Shown: positions 25,681 through 37,420 of the stretch, piece by piece
Position numbering within the stretch: position 1 is the first letter of the stretch
Layout of the letters: every line of letters starts with the position of its first letter
Origin: Aphis gossypii
Taxonomy: Eukaryota > Arthropoda > Insecta > Hemiptera > Aphididae
Reading direction: 5' to 3'
Length of the DNA: 64,000 nt
Assembly: GCF_020184175.1 (NCBI RefSeq)
Contig: NC_065530.1
Location: 16,841,260-16,905,259 of the forward strand
The notes under the pieces: model-generated
What the model saw: the letters and a program-made list of their open reading frames with translations, nothing else
The model's database searches: none
What the model was told of the DNA's origin: nothing
Translations under genes and position numbers: made by a program

Positions 25681-26446
25681 AGATTTCATACCTAAATTTC
25701 TAATACTATACTATATCCATCATACAATGATTTTAATATTATACGATTTTGTAGGTGCCTAACTAGCTTGATTGATGTTACTAATCACTTATGTATCGAA
25801 ACATTTATTTTCCGTGACACCTCGTTGAGTTAATTACAATTTATATGAGATCTAGGGGAAATAATAACGGCGATCTTTGTAACTATTTAACCGTATTATG
25901 ACCTTCACACATCTGATCTTATCAAAAAATATGTATTTTTAAAACGCGATTACCAACATCGCGTTTATTATATTACATTATTAAACAATACGATTTGCTA
26001 TACCGCGTTGTTTGACCACCTATCATTATTTATTTTAGACGCATTCGGCCGACTGAGCAAGTTATTAAAAATAATTAAAATATTATAATAATTATTAATA
26101 GACGTTTGCCTAGGGAAGTTTCTAGACACGATTATAGTAGTTATTGTCGGGTTTATCAAACGATTAGATAGCAACGTTGCCGGAAATATCTGATATTTCG
26201 GAATTCGATTTGCTAATGCGTCTGTTACCTTGCACTCAATATGATTTATGAATTATAATTTAAAAAATAAAAACTGTTTAAGCATAAAATAATCATTATT
26301 AAATAAACTTTCAAAATTATTTTTATTTAAATTAATCATTATTACTAAAGATAATTAACGAAATTATAATTAATATTATTTTAACATAATTAGATCAATA
26401 ATTCTTAAAAATATGTTTATACTTTTAACAGTTTTTTTTTAATAAG
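25681..26446. other. AT-rich non-coding DNA
   Basis: No gene seen. It ends in a pyrimidine tract (26431-26440) that could serve as the acceptor tract of the following candidate exon. Confidence 0.55.
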
Positions 26447-26665
26447 TCTATGAAAATGATTTCTAATACCAACACGACAAACGGATACGTCACGTTTGCC
26501 CCTCCACCACTTCCACCACCACACAACCGGCAATACTATACTTCATATCACGTGCACTTACCCAATACGTTAAGACCATTTGCGTATGTCGAAAATCCAA
26601 TGCATCTGATGTATAGCGTGGGACCGAAAGGACCAAAAAACGAAAGAACAACGATCAAGATCTAA
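26447..26665 (+). CDS. Candidate terminal coding exon, product unknown
   Basis: An open frame with ordinary amino-acid composition and much higher G+C than its flanks. It is preceded by a T tract and AATAAG, a plausible acceptor with AG at 26445-26446; an alternative acceptor CAG ends at 26431. The frame reads SMKMISNTNTTNGYVTF, then a proline-rich APPPLPPPHNR, then a Tyr/His/Leu/Pro-rich stretch. It ends PKGPKNERTTIKI and TAA at 26663-26665. AATAAA follows 37 nt later. The final IKI would fit a class II PDZ ligand, so a receptor or adhesion-protein tail is one possibility, but this is speculation. Read from the ATG at 26450 it is a 71-residue protein. I do not recognise the family. Confidence 0.45.
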   Translation, partial: SMKMISNTNTTNGYVTFAPPPLPPPHNRQYYTSYHVHLPNTLRPFAYVENPMHLMYSVGPKGPKNERTTIKI

Positions 26666-26701
26666 CCGAAAACCGAACTTTAGTAACTACAATAATCAAA
26701 A

Positions 26702-26707
26702 AATAAA
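26702..26707 (+). terminator. Polyadenylation signal AATAAA
   Basis: Canonical hexamer 37 nt after the stop of the candidate terminal exon. In such AT-rich DNA this hexamer also occurs by chance, so it supports the exon only modestly. Confidence 0.3.
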
Positions 26708-26819
26708 TTTAACACTATTATACGAAAAAACACGATTCGCGTAGTTGACGACATTATCATATTTTATTAATTATTGCCATCGCTATCGTTAAAAATCGTC
26801 GAATTCTAGCGGGGAAACT

Positions 26820-27050
26820 CGACTAACACGTTTACGTGCGACTTTTTTTTTCTCTTTTCCGTAAACGCATGCACGCGTCGCGAGTATTTAAGTGTACGTA
26901 CCTGGGTGCTAGTGTGAGTGCTGTTTGGGTGTATGCGCGCTTGTATGAGTGTGTGTTAATGTATGAGTGTGTGTTTGCGCCGAGCTGCAGGAGACGACCG
27001 CTGCACAGACGTCTAGCCGGCATAGACGCGGGCCGAGAAACTAGTTCTGG

Positions 27051-27091
<41 letters not shown>

Positions 27092-27380
27092 TGTTATTAC
27101 GCTATTCATTCTCCTCCGTCTGAGTACACACATACACTGTACACACTGTACACACTCACATCTTCACACACACATATAAGACCTAGACGTCTGGCGTTCT
27201 AGTAAAAAAAAAAAAAATAATATAATGGTGTGGGTTCCGGCTCTCGAAAGTGAATGCGGCACAGTTGCATCGCCGCCGCCGCCGACATTAAGCAGTTCTC
27301 AAAATATGCATATACACACGCGCACTAATAAAATGGCCAATTTTTTCCCCGCCCACGTCGGAAAAAAATTTTATTTTTAA
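26820..27380. promoter_or_regulatory. CpG-rich island with microsatellites and a small frame
   Basis: CpG-rich at 26860-27050 and 27225-27310. TATTTAAG at 26885-26892 is TATA-like. GT-rich DNA follows (26905-26980). ACTGTACAC units repeat near 27135-27155. A 51-residue frame at 27225-27380 starts MVWVPALESECGTVASPPPP and ends in TAA. It is not in any family I know. Promoter for a downstream gene or alternative first exon is possible. Confidence 0.35.
27051..27092. repeat. T tract followed by (ATT)n
   Basis: T10-11, then about ten TAT/ATT units. Confidence 0.9.
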
Positions 27381-28620
27381 TTTTGTCTGGGAGTTATGTT
27401 CTCTTCCCGAGCATGAAATAGCGTTGTCTTTTCGATTTTGATTTTCGAGGTCATTGTTTTTGTTCGACAATATTAATAGATTCAACTATCCTGCGTCTAC
27501 CGTATAACGACTAGAATTTTAATTACCATTTACCAGCTATTATACGCTACATCGACATTTTCTATACACAAAATATTTTACACTCTATTAAGTTTTTTTT
27601 AAAAATGATGTGTGTTATTAAGTCTATTTGTATCAATGAGTACCTATACAAATCAAAATATGCAAATTACTCGATTACAATAAAAAAGTAATATATTATT
27701 ATATTTATCTAGGTATAAAAAAAGCTTGTTAATTAATAAGTTAGGTAAATGATGATTTAAAAATTTTGAAATTTTTTATTAAATAACAATTAAATATTCT
27801 AAATTTTTTTCATTTGTCATATTAGTTATAAAGATTTAAAACATTGAAAGTACATTTTTACATATTTTGAAGGATGTTTCTTAAGGTTATTGTATTATTA
27901 TATAGTTTTTATTATAATAGACTTGAATACGTTAATTTAACTTGTAAATTAATTATTGTACCATAAAAAATAATAATTTTTCAAGAAGATTTTAATACTA
28001 GTTTAATGCGTTATACTAATAGTTATTGTTACCTATGTTGTTTAAATTAAAATATTAAAAATCTTCAATTATTCGTACTAAATTTTACATTTAACACCTA
28101 TTGAATAAATATGGAAGTATTATACTTAAACTATTTACTATTTGTCTTAAAATAATAAAAATAACCTACTATACACAAATATCTTTCATACTTCGAATTT
28201 ATTATAGGATATTGGTAGTATTTGGTATTAGTTTATAACATATACCTATAATACACATTCAATATTATTCATGCTTGAAAAACATATACAAAAAAAAAAC
28301 ATTAAAATCGTATATTAATGTTATTATTAATCATTTATCATTTTTTGTTCATTACATAAGTAGGAAATAAGCGATGAAATACACGATTTATGTAAAAAGG
28401 TATACGTACCTATAGTCATGTTACATATAGTTTATTATTTAATTTTTATAAAATTTAAATATATTTCATAGTTATATTGTTTTATTTCGAATCCATTGTT
28501 ATTAAAAAACATGTATATAGTAGTTCAAGATTGAACCCCGTGTAAGCATTTTAGCATTTTTCGTATACAACAATATTTTCGAGGAAGTTAAAAAGGGTAA
28601 ACAACATTGGAATCGAGGAG
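27381..28620. other. AT-rich non-coding DNA
   Basis: No gene or notable structure seen. Confidence 0.6.
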
Positions 28621-29280
28621 CCCAGCTGGCTGCTGCAGTAAACAAATAACGGCATAAAACTACGCCGTTGTGTATATGTAGCGCGTAGTAAAAAGATTTG
28701 GCGGAATGGTGGTAAGCCTAAAAAGGAAAATCAATATATTCCATGAAGTACTTCGCGAAACCGCTAATTCCAAATTACGTTTTTCGTGTTTCCTATCGTT
28801 TTACATCGCTTGAACAAAATGAAGATAAAAAAAAAATAAAAAAAATGGAAAAGAACTTTCGAGTGGCCTTGCGTTTATATATATATATATATGTAATATA
28901 TATGCATATAAAGTATTTCGCGTATGGTTGTGTTCTTTTTTTTCGAGGGTTGAAATACACGCCACCGCCTTCCGGTTTGACAAATTCGGCTCGTACATCA
29001 AAATGCTCAAAAGGTTCTCGAGATCCGTCCGGCGGTAGCGGTATAGGGTGGAGGAAATGAAAAACCCCTGTAATTTATATCCATTTTGGAATGCGTTTTA
29101 CTATCATTATAATAATATATTATATTGTGTACACCGTCGTCGTCGTCGGCGGCGGCGGCGCGGTCCAACAGCATCGAGAAATGTATTCTCTTTCTATATA
29201 ATATATCCGCGTATACCTCCGCAGCTTCCATCATCAAAACAACGACGGTTCCTATTTCATTTGTTTATTTTCACAAATTG
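28621..29280. other. Less AT-rich patch with an exon-like frame and CGT/GGC repeats
   Basis: CCCAGCTGGCTGCTGCAG-type DNA at 28621-28640. A good acceptor-like TTCTTTTTTTTCGAG ends at about 28947. The frame after it reads GLKYTPPPSGLTNSARTS and ends GSGIGWRK then TGA at 29060, so it could be a terminal exon. No polyadenylation signal is close. (TA)n lies at about 28877-28891. CGT units and then GGC units lie at 29135-29160. Confidence 0.2.
29135..29160. repeat. (CGT)n then (GGC)n
   Basis: Trinucleotide runs in a short GC-rich stretch. Confidence 0.85.
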
Positions 29281-31728
29281 ATCATGTTGTTTGGAAAATG
29301 ATAAACTTTTTTACGTGTTTCCATTTTCTACCCATCTTTCGGGGATAAAAAAAATGTAAATATATTTTATACGTGGCCGTAAAACGGATTAAATAATATT
29401 GTAAAACACAATCGTCGATATAAAAGTTTTCTTTATGTTTTTCATTGCTACAGTGCGAAAATAATATAATTCAACGTTTTGTGTATTACTCACATTAAAG
29501 TAGATACGATGTTCGTACCTAAGTACAGTACATAATATAGTTTACATATGGGAAAGGGTAAAGGCAACACATAATATTCGGACGATGATAAAAAGCTAGC
29601 ATTGACCTTTCAGTGTCTAGACACTTATTATCTAAAATCTCAATACGTCTATGTTTATTTTAATTTATAATAGGTAAAAAAAATTTTTTTAAGCGATGGC
29701 TATCAAAGTGGCATATATAACAGTTGGTCAATGTACTATATAATATATATATATATTTTATATTATAAAATATTATATTAGATTATTAATGTAATACTAT
29801 ATTTTTATATTGATAAATATGATAATAAAATAATGACGGATAATGTATTTGTATAACTATAATAGTTTTTGTAATTTTAAAACAAACAACGATCTGTAGT
29901 GTGGTAAAATGTCCGATTGAAAGAGGCTGAATGTTTCTATGAAATATAAATGAGCATGATTGAACAACAATAATACGCATATGGATATGATGTGATAGGT
30001 ACAGGATATTATATATACAACAAACTATCCAACGACAATAATATTATTATATTATGCATTCATGTTTACATTTGTCCACCAAAGATGTAATACTTGACGT
30101 AAAAATAAAATATATCCCAATTATTTATATTTTTGATTTGGGAGAATAATAATAATAATAATAATCAATACATAGTATAGGTAATAGTTGGTATGTGAGC
30201 AAATACGTGTCAATCACGTGAAGGTCATCATAATTCATCACTCATCAGTTACGAATTTACGATTAACCATATACATACAGCTAATTATTGACTACCGATT
30301 AATAATTTTTCTTTAGGTAAGTAAATTCGACATAATATGTAAATCTAATAATATATACCTTCATCGTCGCATACTGCACCCAGTGTATACAATATCATTA
30401 TACTGTATTAGTATAACTTTAATACTTTATACATACTCTATATTTAAAAAATGCAATGTTTATACTTTTTAGTATCTTATTATGAAGCGTTTACGAGATT
30501 TTACTGATTTAGTTTAGTTAGGGCTAGGTTGGGGAATTTTTTTCGTTAAACTACGCATTTTGATAACTGACATTCATTATTGGTATATATATATATATTT
30601 ATGTATTGTATTAGCGGTGTAGTCTTTCAACCATATTATCATACTGATATATTTATAATGGTATATTATGTTCGCGTAGTAATTAAGTATTATTTAATAT
30701 TTATTTATTTATCTATGGATAAAAAAATTACAGTACGCTGACATTCATTTCAAGTGACGAAAAGTGCTGCCTCTAATAGGTAATAATGATTTTAGTTATA
30801 CCTACATTATAATATTATAATTAATAAAATAATATATTATCCTAGTTTTAACATTTACGCTGTATACAAAATACAAATTTACAAATACTTTATATTTTAA
30901 TTGTTTCTATTAAGTATTAATTTATAAATTATTAAAAGCATATGCATTTGTAATATACAATAAATATGGCCAAAATTAATAAATCTTAAGTGTATGTGTG
31001 AACAATTTTTTTCGTAAAATGGAAGAAAAGAAACGAGCGAAATCTCGGTTGGTGACGTATTTTGGAAGATTATATTCGAATTAATTGTTGTTACCCGTTA
31101 AAACACCTTAATACATTGTATAATAGCTATAGTAAATGATAATTATAGAATCTAATAATTACTTAATCGCTATTCTATTATAACATGATGTAAAATACAC
31201 AGGTACTATTAATACAGATTTGAATTTAAACATCATGTACCATTAAGCACATTATTATTGACAATAACCAACTTTACATGCGTCTTAATCATTAGAAACC
31301 CTAAAATATATCCTTAATCCTTAGAAACCATATTTTTTTTATTTATATTACTTATAGTTCATATATACAAGATGTAGACAATAAATAATTATAATAAAAA
31401 AAATGAAATTGATATTAATGGGTATTGAAATGTTGGCTATAATAACGTCAAGTCACTTAAGCAACTACATGCAGCTTTTTGTTGTGCACAATAATAATAT
31501 TACTTATTACTTATTACATATAATTTTTCAATTTAATAACTTAATAATCACTAATGAAAACGTATAGTTAAATCAAATAATAGTCGTATGTAAATATTGT
31601 GCATCGATTATACCTAAACGTATTCCACCCACTTTATTTTATAAAATACAAGTCATTTTATATATACAGATAATATATAGTTTTATAGTTGCGAGGAAAC
31701 AGCAACATATATTTAGATACATGCGATA
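29281..31728. other. AT-rich non-coding DNA
   Basis: No gene seen. AT runs near 29740-29757 and 30583-30599; (AAT)n near 30148-30166. Confidence 0.6.
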
Positions 31729-31830
31729 GACCGGCGGTATGGAATTTAACATTTTTGAACTTTTTTGATCGCCGGTCCGCGAATTATGATTTTAACGAGT
31801 TAAACGCCAAGACATCACGTGCTTATTATA
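31729..31830. mobile_element. Possible hAT end relic with a GC hairpin
   Basis: GACCGGCG at 31729-31736 is the exact reverse complement of CGCCGGTC at 31770-31777. The sequence between contains TTTTTGAACTTTTTTGATCG, and GGTCCGCGAATTATGATTTTAACG follows in two parts. This looks like the end region of hAT elements, which carry a TTCTCAACCTTTTTGATCG-type stretch and a GGTCCGC-type stretch. No second end or target duplication was found, so this is a weak call. Confidence 0.3.
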
Positions 31831-33450
31831 ATATACAAAACTCGGACCTATACCTTTAAGATTTACGAATTTTTTCAAGAACAGAAATTGCGATAAAATT
31901 TCTTAATACTGCAGATCACAATCATTAAGAATGCAACGTCTATGTATACATAATATGTACACAATACGCGCGCATATTATACCTATATACTGCAAACAGC
32001 ATCGGGCATTTGATATAGGTACATCGTACATAGATAGTATATGCTGCCATTATAATATTATAACCTGCAGGCGTTTGGTCTGCACTAGAGGTCATTTATT
32101 CGTTTTATGCAAACGTATTATGTATTTTTATATATATCGTATTGACGTGCATAATATAATGCGGCCGGTGCAAAAATATTTTCTAAACCGGTTTTACATT
32201 TTCGGGAGAACAACGAATCGGTGGCAAATGCGCTGTTCCCCGTGAGTGTGCATAATATACATAGGTATATACCTATAATATACCACTATGATAAATTGCA
32301 TTATATTTATATATATATATATACATAATATAATATATGTATATGCAGTTTGTCGTCTGCTGCATAATGCGTGCATTTGAAATGATTATAACCAGCTATA
32401 TATGTGTACATGTATCGTATACATGTTTTAATGCTAGCGAGAAAAACGTACAGATTTTCCTGAGAGGGAGAGAAACAGAGACGGAGACGGATTGTGAAAG
32501 AGAGGGAAAAATTATATAAGTCAAAATTATAAGTCATTAATAAACATTATTTACTGTATAGCCGAGAAGTGTTTTCATACCTTATAGAGTCCCTGCGGCT
32601 GCCAACACAGTGTTTCCATATAATTACCTAGCCCTTAACTTACGCGCGTTGCGGGTTCGCGTAATTCATGTTGCACGTCTGATAATATTCTACTGCACTT
32701 TTATGCATATTATTATATTATAATTTTATTCGTTCGTAAAAACTACATCCGAACATATTTTTTCCTCTTACATAATTTGCTACGCTACCGTCTTTGTTTT
32801 CTACCACTAGCTATCATACCTTGTGTTGTTTACATACACAGCTATATTTATACGTATTTATATTTTGTACATAAACAATGTAACAAAAAACCTTTCTTAA
32901 ATTAAATATTTGGTAACGAAAGAAAATATGTTTTTTGGATGGTTTTTGGAAAATATTTGATAGTACGTACAGCGAATGATATATAAATAAAAATAGAAGA
33001 AACCGTAGAACTGAGAGGTGGGAAAAACCGTCGCCGCTTAATGGCATCATATACATGTATTATAGAACTTATACGTGGGTGAAAAACCGTTTTATTTTAC
33101 ACCAACCCTTTTCGGTAAACAGGTCGTTTTCTTTTTTTTCCCCAAACGCTTAAATTTACGAGCTGTTTCCTCATTTTTTTTTCACTGAGTTGCCTGTAAC
33201 ACGATGGTGGTGACAGCGGCAACGGCACGATGCAGTGTAAGGGTGGAGTTATAATATCACATACAATTTGGACGATCAACAGGCAAATTCACATATACTC
33301 GTGTACAAATATACGAAATAATATTTAAATGCTACTACCACCATCGCCATTTCCGTGAACTATAATATACAATACATATAGGACTGTTGTAAATACAGTA
33401 TACATATATCTATATTATAGTATATGTATACGTATTTATATAGTATGACC
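31831..33450. other. Non-coding DNA
   Basis: AT-rich with less AT-rich patches near 32040-32240, 32580-32680 (CTTACGCGCGTTGCGGGTTC) and 33080-33250. The 104-codon plus frame at 31931-32245 is rich in Ile, Tyr, Cys and His, without a domain. I do not call a gene. Confidence 0.5.
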
Positions 33451-33584
33451 ATGGGAGTTGCATTTTGTAAATTATGTAAGCTAGACAGTAGACAGACACT
33501 ATACGGGCTGTTGACCTTGGGATACTTTACTAGTCTGCCGGGCAAAATTAATATGTGCATGATAAATTCTAAAAACGTGGACAG
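33451..33584 (+). CDS. Candidate first coding exon, product unknown
   Basis: The ATG at 33451 sits in an ideal context (GACCATGGG). The frame is open for 44 codons and reaches a consensus donor, GACAG/GTGAGG, with GT at 33585-33586. It begins MGVAFCKLCKLDSRQ, contains a hydrophobic TLYGLLTLGYFTSL patch and ends in SKNVD plus two bases. If unspliced it would stop two codons later. The start FCKLC gives a CxxC pair. No signal peptide or known domain is clear. The minus strand is also open across it (33360-33593). The Kozak match plus donor raises it above chance, but no partner exon has been identified. Confidence 0.3.
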
Positions 33585-36360
33585 GTGAGGCACCGCTAAC
33601 GGGTGGCGCGAACTGCGTCTGGCGACGATGGTTATTTTATTATTATTGTTATTTTTTTCGCTTACAGTAATTTATATCTACAAAACATTTGTAGCATACG
33701 TACAGGTAGTTGTCATTACGTCTTATAAGGGGCACCGACAATTTATGAATATAAATATAATATATACATATATTATAATATGCGGTAGGACGGTAGGTAT
33801 TAAGTGTTTTTAATGTACTATAAATATAAAATATGATTGAATGGTTTATTAATTGTCGATACATATACATGTTTCATATGACTAAATTATTTTTTATATG
33901 AGCTGCAATCATTTGTATTAAAATAGGTACTACAAAGTTGAAAATAAATAAGTACCCAAATAAAATTTCTTAACTTTTCATTTTAATGTAGCTAATTAAT
34001 ATGACTATATTTTGTACTTTAGTTTATGCATTTAAGTATTGATAATTTATTTTAAAACAATTGCAATGCCAAAAATAAATTTATTTTTTAGGTACAAGTA
34101 TATATATAACATTATTTTATTCATTCATATTTATATTATAGAATTAGACGCAGACAATTTAATCCATAAGATCAAAATATAAGGATAGCAAAAAAGTATT
34201 TCATTATATTTCAATAAAATATACTCAAATAATTGAAATAATAAGAATATAAGATACACAATAAGTTTTTATAAAGGTAATATGGTTAACTCAATAAAAC
34301 AAAAATAATACTAATTGTCGTAAAACTACGATATAGTTAGATATATTTTAAAACCTCCCTATTGTATATCATGTATATTTTATTAAATACCTATTAATCT
34401 ATCTATTCTTATTTGTATCTTTGTTTTATGAGTGAATACTTCATACATACTTCTCGCATGTCTATATAATAACATAGAGGTTGTATTATAGGTAATAACT
34501 TTTTTAAAAAAGTACCTAGTATTAAGGCATAGATACCGCGTAAAAATGGATTGCTTTCAAATTCATTATTTACGACTAATACTTATTATATTATAGATAA
34601 TATTTGGCACTTAATGCATATATTATACTGATATATCTTCCATGTGTTAATACATACTATATATTATGACATTATTATATACATATATATAAATCTATAC
34701 TGGTATACGAACTACTAACATTAAATTACTCCATACATAATTATATGCACACTTTTATGCTAGTGCTTTATAATTGACTATAGATAATCTATTTTGAATT
34801 ATAATAATTTATTGTTTAGTTACTTCATAAAATTTGATTTTTATACCTACTAATATACTATTATACCTATTATATACAAAGACATGGTCACATGGGTGTG
34901 CCGAGTATATGAGTGATCTCATAGGCTTTACCTGATATTTTGAACAAGCACATACCTATCGGGCATCGAATTAATCTTGTTTTAACCAATTATTTCAAAC
35001 AAATGCATGTAGATGATATTATAAATGTATAAAAAAAACGATAGGTAATATAGGAATTTTTCAATGAAGTTTCAAAAGTGATGTACACATTACTATTATT
35101 TTTATTATGTATTACGCCAAACATACCTGTTAACATAACCGTATTTGTTGGTGTAAATGTGTAATAGCAGTATATCAAACTATATTCCATTCATTTAAAT
35201 TGTATTAATTCATAATTATTTATATCACAAAGTAAATCGTATGAAAGCAAAAATAAATCCAAAAAAGAGTGCTACTTTACTTTAGAAATAAAAGGATAAT
35301 GCTGGAATTTTATTAAATTTATCTAAGACAAAAATCGTTATTCATATTTTTCTTCTATTATTATTATTATTTACTGGTTGTAATTTTTATTGTTATTAAA
35401 AAAAAGTTATTGATATACACATGGCAAAAAGAAGTGACTGACCTAACTATCACATAGATACCCATTTAGAAGAGAATAATACAATTTCTATATAATAAAC
35501 ACCTATCTGAAATCCTGGATGTTTTACTTAGAATAATAATTTATTATTATTGTTAATCACTAAGAAATAGGATACTCTTTATTTGGTGATAAAAACAAAA
35601 GGAAAGTAAGTAAAATCTTATGTTCGAAAATATGTAAGTACTGTAAAAATATTTATTTGTCAATAGTGTATAATATGTATAACTTTATATTATTATTATG
35701 TTGTAAAATAACATCCCAAGACATTCTTCATAGTACTAAACATTATACTATACAATAATGTTATTTGTCTATTAAAAATTAAAATATATTATAATAAATT
35801 TTAGTAACCATTTGTTTACAACTTGCACTGTCGGCCGTCAGGGCATTAAACCTACCTATGTATAAATAATACGGAAACTTTCATCTGTACCTCCGTACCG
35901 TAATACGTATGCGTATTATATAAACGAACTGAAACAAAATAGCGAAGTGACGATTCTATTATATAATACGATTCAAATATTCGGTTGTGACTTCTGTTTT
36001 AATATGAATTTAAAACAATTTATATTACTTTTAACCAGGTATACTTAGTAAACGATTAATATTATATTTTAATATTTTTTTTATAATTACCGACAACATG
36101 GCGTGTGAGTATTAATTAGTATTATATTAATACGTGAATAAAACGTAATTTTTTCTCCCGACCTGCATCACCAATGTACAATACGGACCTACCTCTATTA
36201 TGCACCTACGAAACGTGAAACCTCATCGACGGTTTTTCCTCGCGCCGCACGTGAGATAAAGACGGTCCAGCACGAGTGATAAAACCGGTTCCATTTGATA
36301 ATTTGATAATCAGTATTGTATAATAATAATAATGATTTAAATAATTTAGTGATAATTGCG
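33585..36360. other. AT-rich non-coding DNA
   Basis: A short GC-rich patch (33590-33630, GGTGGCGCGAACTGCG) directly follows the candidate exon. The rest is AT-rich without a supportable gene. Confidence 0.6.
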
Positions 36361-37420
36361 TAATGAAGTCGCAGGGGCATAAAACCGAGTACCTAAATAC
36401 TCAGTCATACACACACACACAAACAAGCGCTTTCGTTCGCTCTCACATACGTGGGTACAATAAGCATCGGATGAGGATTAATAGGTATCGACCGTATCTA
36501 CGTGGTATATTTTCGACATCCATCGCGATAATTTTATTCCCGGCTACACTAAAAGACGTATACTGCACGCAGCTTATAGATCTCTGCAAGTCGTATGAGC
36601 GTAAACACCGTAGTCCGACCGTTATTTGGGAACCACTTTTTCCTAGTGTCGCGTCTGTAAACGTGCACACACGTAACAATAATAATAATAATAATAATGA
36701 TAATAAATATATATATAAATTGCACGTGTACGCGTGTGTGCGTGTGTATAGGTTTGGCAATATAACGTGTGTAATACACGCCGTGACCGGACTTAACCTC
36801 CCGGAGTCGAGCCGAAAATGCTGGGGAGGCGGCGGTGGTGGAGAAGGAGGAGCAGCAGCAGCAGCAGCAGCCAGAGGCGGAGGAGAGAACTGCATATTTC
36901 GGCGGTCCAGACGAACGCCCGCGCGCGTATGCTTGTGCACTCTGAAGCAGACGCTGTTACAAGGTTACGACGCGTACACACACACACACGCGGGAGCGCG
37001 AGTAGGTTTGGATGCGCACAATTTCGTCTGTAAGACGATCGAGTGGTGGTGGCGGCGGCGACGGCGGCCGTCGCCTCGGCGGTTACGACCAAGACGACGA
37101 CTAAATGCGTGCGTGCGGCCATATAATAAATAAACCATAGTACATAATAATGTATACGAGTCGAGGGGCTATAATATAAAAATAATAAACGCGCGCGTTT
37201 ATCCGCCCCGTCCCGCCGAATTATAATAATAATATCCTTGGCCCAGGTCGAATGCGCCGGCCGCATATATATTTTCGCGTGTCCATTGTATTGTTCGACC
37301 CGTCGTCCATATGGGTTTTGTAGGTAGGTATGTATTATGTACGAGAAATGCACGAGATGACCTGCTCGCTTACACACACACACGCACAATACACACGATG
37401 ACCGTCTCGTAGTTAGGTAA
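36361..37420. promoter_or_regulatory. CpG-rich island with microsatellites
   Basis: CpG-rich at about 36780-37110 and 37190-37290. It holds CA runs (36409-36420, 36975-36989, 37372-37384), (AAT)n at 36677-36698 and (AGC)n at 36848-36871. The longest open frame of the window is here (36363-37133 plus, 256 codons). It is punctuated by Asn, Gly, Ala and Arg runs from the repeats and faces frames of 165 and 198 codons on the minus strand. No strand has a recognisable domain, so I treat the frames as by-products. Possible promoter or enhancer. Confidence 0.4.
36848..36871. repeat. (AGC)n microsatellite
   Basis: About eight units, reading Ala, Ser or Gln depending on frame. Confidence 0.9.

Noticed and set aside
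36363..37133. Longest open frame of the window (256 codons, plus)
   Set aside because: It runs through AAT, AGC, GGC and CA repeats, has Asn, Gly, Ala and Arg runs, and faces equally long minus-strand frames. No domain or conserved motif.
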